NCBI GenBank assembly: GCA_000277445.1
Contig: AJWJ01000344.1
Location: 1 to 25,081, forward strand
Source of the DNA: Polysphondylium violaceum
Taxonomy: Eukaryota; Evosea; Eumycetozoa; Dictyosteliales; Dictyosteliaceae
Reading direction: 5' to 3'
DNA: 25,081 nucleotides
Part shown: in pieces, positions 21,022-25,081 of the stretch
Position numbering within the stretch: position 1 is the stretch's first letter
Layout: each line of letters starts with the position of its first letter
Notes under the pieces: generated by a model
Databases searched by the model: none
What the model saw: only the letters and a program-made list of their open reading frames with translations
Told to the model about the DNA's origin: nothing
Translations under genes and position numbers: made by a program

Positions 21022-21918
21022 ATGGGGGTAGGACAAGCAGCAACAGAAGAACAAGATGTTTCAAAAAATGAAATAAATAATAAAACAACAGAATACTTTC
21101 CCAACCAGTCAGACTATTCCCATACCTATATTTCAAACCAACCATACAGATTATTTCCCTACACAAACAATAGCAATAATAATAATAGTAATATGAATAT
21201 AAATTCGTTTGGAGAATATTCTCCACTTGTTAAAGATAGAGATTATCCTCAAGAAACATCAATTTACATTGGCGATGGTTTATATACTGTTTCAGATCAA
21301 AACATAAATGATTCACTAAACTCTTATTCCAGATGGGGATACCTTTTGTGTTTTACTCAAATGTTTGTCGGAGGCTACCTCTACTTGATTGGCGGTATTG
21401 ATAATTATTTATTATTGACAACGATTGCAATGATGGCTCATTTCTTTAGTGTTGGATTGGGAATTTTCTCGATTAAGAAAAAGAATACACTCTTGATTGT
21501 TAACTACACTGTCTATGCCACACTCATACTATCGATCACCATCGCAGTGTTTATCATCTCTACCATATCTTGGCAAGGTGAATATCCTTGGTGGTTATTC
21601 TTTATCGCTCTCTTGGTTATCAACATTCAAATATTTGGTATAAAATATTTAATCTCGCTCATAATTTTACTCAAAGATTTGCAATACAGACAAAACGTAA
21701 CCTCTCAACCAATTATTTCAAATCCAACCCCTATCCTCTATAGCAATCCCTATATCCCTCCACCACCTCCTCAAGTAGTTCATCCAAATCAACAACAAAA
21801 TAATTTATATTATTTTGTTCCATCTTATGAAACTATAAATAATAATAATAACAACAATAATAATAATATACCATCTATACCTAGAAATGATTTACCAGGT
21901 TATCCTCAACAAATGTAA
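21022..21918 (+). CDS. Four-helix membrane protein of unknown function
   Basis: Single-exon frame of 298 residues. The N-terminal ~100 residues are polar and Asn/Tyr-rich with no signal peptide. Four hydrophobic helices follow at about 105-124, 129-151, 156-181 and 190-217, with short loops: a basic Lys-Lys-Lys turn after helix 2 and an aromatic/Trp-rich loop (SWQGEYPWW) before helix 4. The C-terminal ~80 residues are cytosol-like, rich in Pro, Asn, Gln and Tyr, with a six-Pro run near 247 and a poly-Asn tract, ending PGYPQQM. The topology is probably both ends in the cytosol. This shape (four helices plus Pro/Tyr-rich tail) recalls tetraspan trafficking or adaptor-recruiting proteins, but there is no family signature. 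The ATG has a poor A-rich context for this genome, so the true start could lie slightly elsewhere. Confidence 0.75.
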   Translation: MGVGQAATEEQDVSKNEINNKTTEYFPNQSDYSHTYISNQPYRLFPYTNNSNNNNSNMNINSFGEYSPLVKDRDYPQETSIYIGDGLYTVSDQNINDSLNSYSRWGYLLCFTQMFVGGYLYLIGGIDNYLLLTTIAMMAHFFSVGLGIFSIKKKNTLLIVNYTVYATLILSITIAVFIISTISWQGEYPWWLFFIALLVINIQIFGIKYLISLIILLKDLQYRQNVTSQPIISNPTPILYSNPYIPPPPPQVVHPNQQQNNLYYFVPSYETINNNNNNNNNNIPSIPRNDLPGYPQQM

Positions 21919-21922
21919 TAAA
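21917..21922 (+). terminator. Poly(A) signal overlapping the stop codon
   Basis: AATAAA begins inside the TAA stop codon (21916-21918) of the four-helix protein. A second AATAAA occurs further downstream near 22050. Confidence 0.45.
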
Positions 21923-22131
21923 TAATTATTTACAAATATATTTTAATTTTTCAAGATAACAATTTCTTTAAATTGTTTAATTAGGATTACTACTATTGTA
22001 TCTTGCCCCTCCAATTTTTATTATATATGCTATGATATTTTTTGTTTGAATAAAGACAGAGGAACAATAAAAAAACCCTAAAAATTATCAAAAATTATAA
22101 AATCTTCAGAACAAACAAAAAAAGCATCCAA

Positions 22132-22205
22132 GCTCGGATGGTGTAGTTGGTTATCACGAATCCTTAACACGGATTAGGCCGTGGGTTCGATTCCCGCTCT
22201 GAGTA
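22132..22205 (+). tRNA. tRNA-Val-AAC: tRNA-Val (anticodon AAC)
   Basis: All four arms can be folded. The acceptor stem is GCTCGGA with TCTGAGT (seven pairs, two G-U), discriminator A22205. The D arm is GTGT...TCAC with a GG-containing loop. The anticodon stem AATCC/GGATT is perfect around loop TTAACAC, giving anticodon AAC. The variable loop has 5 nt and the T arm is GTGGG-TTCGATT-CCCGC. The internal B box GGTTCGATTCC lies at 22184-22194. There is no intron, and CCA is not encoded, as in eukaryotes. The gene is isolated, and decayed repetitive DNA starts downstream of it. Confidence 0.95.
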
Positions 22206-22211
22206 TTTTTT
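22206..22211 (+). terminator. RNA polymerase III terminator
   Basis: Six T residues directly after the discriminator base of tRNA-Val, the normal Pol III stop signal. Confidence 0.8.
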
Positions 22212-22561
22212 CAATATAGATCAATTATCGGGGGTAAAATTTTCTAATGATAATGCATACAAATACTACTTGTATTCTATTATCTATACATTTAGTCCTA
22301 AGCTATATCTCTATCACTATGATGCTACACATCTAACAGTTATAAATCAACTTCTTTATTGATTAACCACTAACTCTTTTATCAGTTACTCAATACTCCA
22401 ACGGAACACTTATTAACTTCTTCTGTTTGCACATTCCTCTTGAATGCCAAACTATTTAAACTAAACTTTATATTAATAAACATTGCCAAACCTTTATTAT
22501 TCATATCTTTAATATTATTTGAGTGTATTTATATTAAAATTTTATAAAATTAATTTAATAA

Positions 22562-22671
22562 ACAATGATATTGTAATGAAAACAAAGAATTATTGGTAGA
22601 TATTATTGATGAAGATCTATCTGATTTATCTACTAATTATTTTTTCTTTTCATTACAATATAAATCATTGT
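22562..22671. repeat. Fold-back (MITE-like) inverted repeat
   Basis: Two arms of about 50 bp are reverse complements at roughly 80% identity. They begin ACAATGAT on the left (22562) and end ATCATTGT on the right (22671), with a short centre around GATGAAGATCTATC. The difference between arms includes a 4-nt indel. No clear target-site duplication is visible. It could be a small non-autonomous element or a long RNA hairpin. Confidence 0.6.
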
Positions 22672-22837
22672 ATTAGTACACATATACATTAGATAAAATT
22701 AAGATAAATATAAACAAATAAAGGCTTAGGGTGAGAAGGGTGCACACCAACTGAAGTTTATATAAATTAAATTTATCTTTTATCGTTTAGCATTCAAAAA
22801 CCTATTTTAGTTTAATAATTTAATAAATTATGATGAT

Positions 22838-23290
22838 CTATAAGGTGTAGATCATATATATTGTATTATAGATGGAGGAGGTTTGCCTATCTTCAAGATA
22901 TCTAATATGATAATATATGTATGTTTACTATGGGTGAATAAAAAACGAATGAATGTTTATTTTTAAAAATTTAAAGTTTTAAGTTTTGAAAATCATGCCT
23001 AATGCGCAATGATTAACGTGAGGATTTCCATCCATTACGAATATAAAAAGTGTGTATGTTTGCAATGGGTGAATAAAAACGAATTTTAAGTTTTTATGTT
23101 TTTAAAAATCATGCTAAATAATGTTCACGAGGATTCCATCCATTACACTATAAGGTCTAGATAATACATATTGTATTAGGATGAGGAGATATGTAAAATG
23201 ATAATATATGTTGTTATGGTGATTAAAAAACCAATATTCGTTTATTTTTTGTATTTTTGATTCTTTATGTTTTCCAAAATTTATGATATC
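22838..23290. repeat. Degenerate tandem repeat, about three partial copies
   Basis: Several blocks recur in the same order: CTATAAGGT (22838, 23148), an ATATTGTATTA/GATGAGGA block, ATGATAATATATGT (twice), ATGGGTGAATAAAAA.CGAA (22930, 23065; diverged near 23216), AAAATCATGC (twice) and GAGGATT..CCATCCATTAC (ending 23038 and 23146). The outer period is about 310 bp, with a shorter copy inside. Copies differ by many indels, so the array is old. Confidence 0.65.
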
Positions 23291-23739
23291 TCCGAGATTG
23301 GTCCTCTTTGTGGTTAATTCATTGTGGAAAACTTTCTATAAAAATTTATAAATTTTAAACTATGTATGATTTTTCGTCAAAAGAAACATAGCGTTATACA
23401 GATTTTTTAGTTAATTTGAGGAATGAGTTTTGTATTCATTTAGTGTATCACATCTCACTGGTGTATCCATCATTCATTCTAACCTTTAAAACCAATGTGT
23501 AGTAGATATAGACATTAATTCATGGTTGAATTGACAGCAATCCCATTTTATATTAAATTTCATATCTCTTAAAAAGTGAGAAATTTAATTGTAAAAATCA
23601 TTTCTAAGAAATCAAAAAAAAATGATAAAACCTAAATATTAAATTCATGTTTTCATTAATTAAAACACAGTATTATCTCTTTAAAGAATCATCTCTTTCA
23701 TTCTAATATTTATATATTTATATGTTTTATTAATTCACA

Positions 23740-23830
23740 TGGTAAACCTCACCACCCCTTTATAAATACTACCATATTTATTAAACTTTTCTTTTTTTAG
23801 AGTTAGATTATGTGTATTTAATATTATTTA
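23740..23830 (+). promoter_or_regulatory. Promoter-like stretch before a relic coding region
   Basis: A C/A-rich CCTCACCACCCC (23747-23758), a TATA-like TTTATAAATA (23759-23768) and a T-run (about 23788-23799) occur in the order typical of dictyostelid promoters. They lie just ahead of the coding-like stretch at 23856. Confidence 0.35.
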
Positions 23831-23855
23831 TATATATTTTTACCATTATAAAATA

Positions 23856-24560
23856 ATGTGTACTAGCATTATAGATATCCTTGTATATTGTATAATGTTG
23901 TGTTGTGTTATTCATGTATTTCCTTGTGTTGAAACAATATATGCAGATGGATTTTGCATGATGATTGTGGTTGTATATGATATGTATTATGATGGAGTTC
24001 ATGGATACATTGAATGGAAATATACTGGTTTAGATTTACATGAAGGAATTAGAAGAAGAGCAATCATGGAAACAATCCTCGGTAGAAATCCAGAGTCTTT
24101 GAAGAGTTTGCCAATCTTAGATCAGAAAGAATAGAAACTTTCAAGATTATGGTCAAGAGATCCACTATAGTTGAGAGGATCAAGTAATAAGTGAAGTGCA
24201 TCAAATATTAGTTTGGTTCCGAAATTTAGTAATTCAGTTCAGTAAGAGTAATATTGATAATAGTACAGATAAGGTTTAAGGAAACAGTAAAGTACAAGAG
24301 ATTATCAAAGATACAGATACATCAAGAACTGTTAAAGTGGCAATTGGTGTCATGATGGTTTACTAGTTCACAACAGTTGAGGCTGCAATCCTTGTAAAGC
24401 AATTCCATGGTGAAATTAGTTCTCAAATTGGAACAAAGAATATGGCTGTCAGCCATTATGGTATTGGAATACAATGTCTATGGTGTTCCATTGTATTCAA
24501 GAAGAGTGAAATTATATGTAGTTCAATTATCAAAGTGAAAGGTTGGATTTGGTATTCAAC
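23856..24560 (+). pseudogene. Relic coding-like sequence, origin not identified
   Basis: From about 23856 the base composition becomes less AT-extreme and shows codon-like texture (for example a stretch coding EGIRRRAIMETILGRNPESL). The longest open stretch is only 92 codons (23856-24134), and coding-like texture continues to about 24560 without any intact frame. It is best read as a broken gene, either a host gene copy or the remains of a mobile element near a tRNA gene. I recognise no domain and cannot assign a family. It appears heavily decayed, hence old. Confidence 0.4.
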
Positions 24561-25081
24561 AGAGTGTTAAAAATACAAAATAATTGGTTATGTTGTTAGA
24601 CTTAAATGAAGTTATCATCAGTAGAAATTGAAATATGGACATTCCAGTAATTTTAAAGTTTAAACGTTACATATAGTACAACGAACCCGGTTGGAAGAGT
24701 AACAAAGTCATTGATATTGAAGAATATAAACAGTAGATATGGATTTTATTTTCAAATTTATTATCGAAAGAACATTGATGTATATTAGATATTAAAAAGA
24801 GATAAAGAAAGGTGTATAGAGTCTATTCAATGCATGGTTTAGTCTCAAAATCTCTAGTATTTTATTGATATACAAGATATCTTAATGCATTATTGTAACA
24901 ATTTCCGTGCTCAAGATTATCAAAATTCTAATGGTTTGAACAGATCAATGAAGATTCAAAGAAAAAATAAGTTTAATTGTTTTGGTTGTTCGGTTAACAT
25001 TAGATTTATATTTATAAAATTTCTTTTATTTGTTGTTAAGAAATCATTGTATTATTTCTTGGAGGGGATATGTAGTAGATA
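24561..25081. other. Terminal region, no intact gene
   Basis: Continues the decayed sequence without a usable frame and grades into AT-rich DNA at the window end. There may be faint coding texture around 24660-24830, too weak to annotate. Confidence 0.4.

Larger units (their letters stand above)
22206..23740. other. Repeat-bearing non-coding region downstream of the tRNA gene
   Basis: AT-rich DNA without any credible gene. It contains a ~110-bp fold-back (22562-22671), a degenerate tandem repeat (22838-~23290) and a 10-bp inverted repeat (23552-23589). The character changes from the gene-dense part of the window. Confidence 0.55.

Noticed and set aside
21022-21042. N-myristoylation of the four-helix membrane protein
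   Set aside because: It starts Met-Gly, but position 6 is Ala rather than the usual Ser/Thr.
22838-23290. CRISPR-like array
   Set aside because: The copies are long, few, indel-ridden and without regular spacers, and the window is clearly eukaryotic.

Overview
This is a nuclear window from a dictyostelid social amoeba. The evidence is AT-rich intergenic DNA with long A/T runs, short introns with GTAAGT or GTATGT donors, and proteins carrying Asn, Gln and Ser homopolymers coded by AAT, CAA and TCA repeats. AATAAA signals sit just after or inside stop codons, and a lone tRNA gene is flanked by decayed repetitive DNA. The species cannot be named from sequence alone; codon use suggests a dictyostelid less AT-extreme than D. 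discoideum.

Layout. 242-850 (-): succinate dehydrogenase subunit D. 1240-1966 (-): maleylacetoacetate isomerase. 2625-3173 (+): Asn/Tyr/Glu-rich protein of unknown function. 3253-4050 (-): glucosamine-6-phosphate deaminase, convergent with its neighbour at 79 bp. 5102-5745 (+): small secreted protein. 6087-6881 (-): coiled-coil, Ser/Pro-rich protein. 6882-8861: nearly 2 kb with no gene seen. 8862-16389 (-): one very large gene. 17380-20087 (-): four-exon multidomain protein with a polyproline stretch. 21022-21918 (+): four-helix membrane protein. 22132-22205 (+): tRNA-Val(AAC). 22206-25081: decayed, repeat-bearing DNA with a relic coding stretch.

The main result is the large gene. Read naively it looks like two genes, a CLU-domain protein (14473-16389) and an LRR/E2 protein (9008-14383). 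A phase-matched 71-nt intron (14452-14522) joins them, and the 22 codons upstream of the apparent second ATG are open and complete a CLU-like C-terminal segment. With a 3' intron (8987-9048) that finishes the CCCH zinc-finger tail, the model is about 2464 residues: Asn/Ser-rich leader, CLU domain, TPR-like helices, a long LRR array, a ubiquitin-conjugating (E2) fold with catalytic Cys and an HPH motif, a conserved helical post-E2 region, poly-Asn, and a CCCH zinc finger. Joining RNA-associated modules (CLU, CCCH) to an E2 and a possible LRR receptor surface suggests RNA-linked ubiquitination. That role is inference.

The metabolic genes (respiratory complex II, Phe/Tyr breakdown, amino-sugar breakdown) are ordinary housekeeping genes and do not form an operon. 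Each gene seems to have its own promoter. The 3' tail after the tRNA gene is a different kind of DNA, with a fold-back element, a degenerate tandem repeat and coding-like sequence without a long open frame. This fits the known habit of dictyostelid mobile DNA of gathering near tRNA genes, but I could not assign a family.
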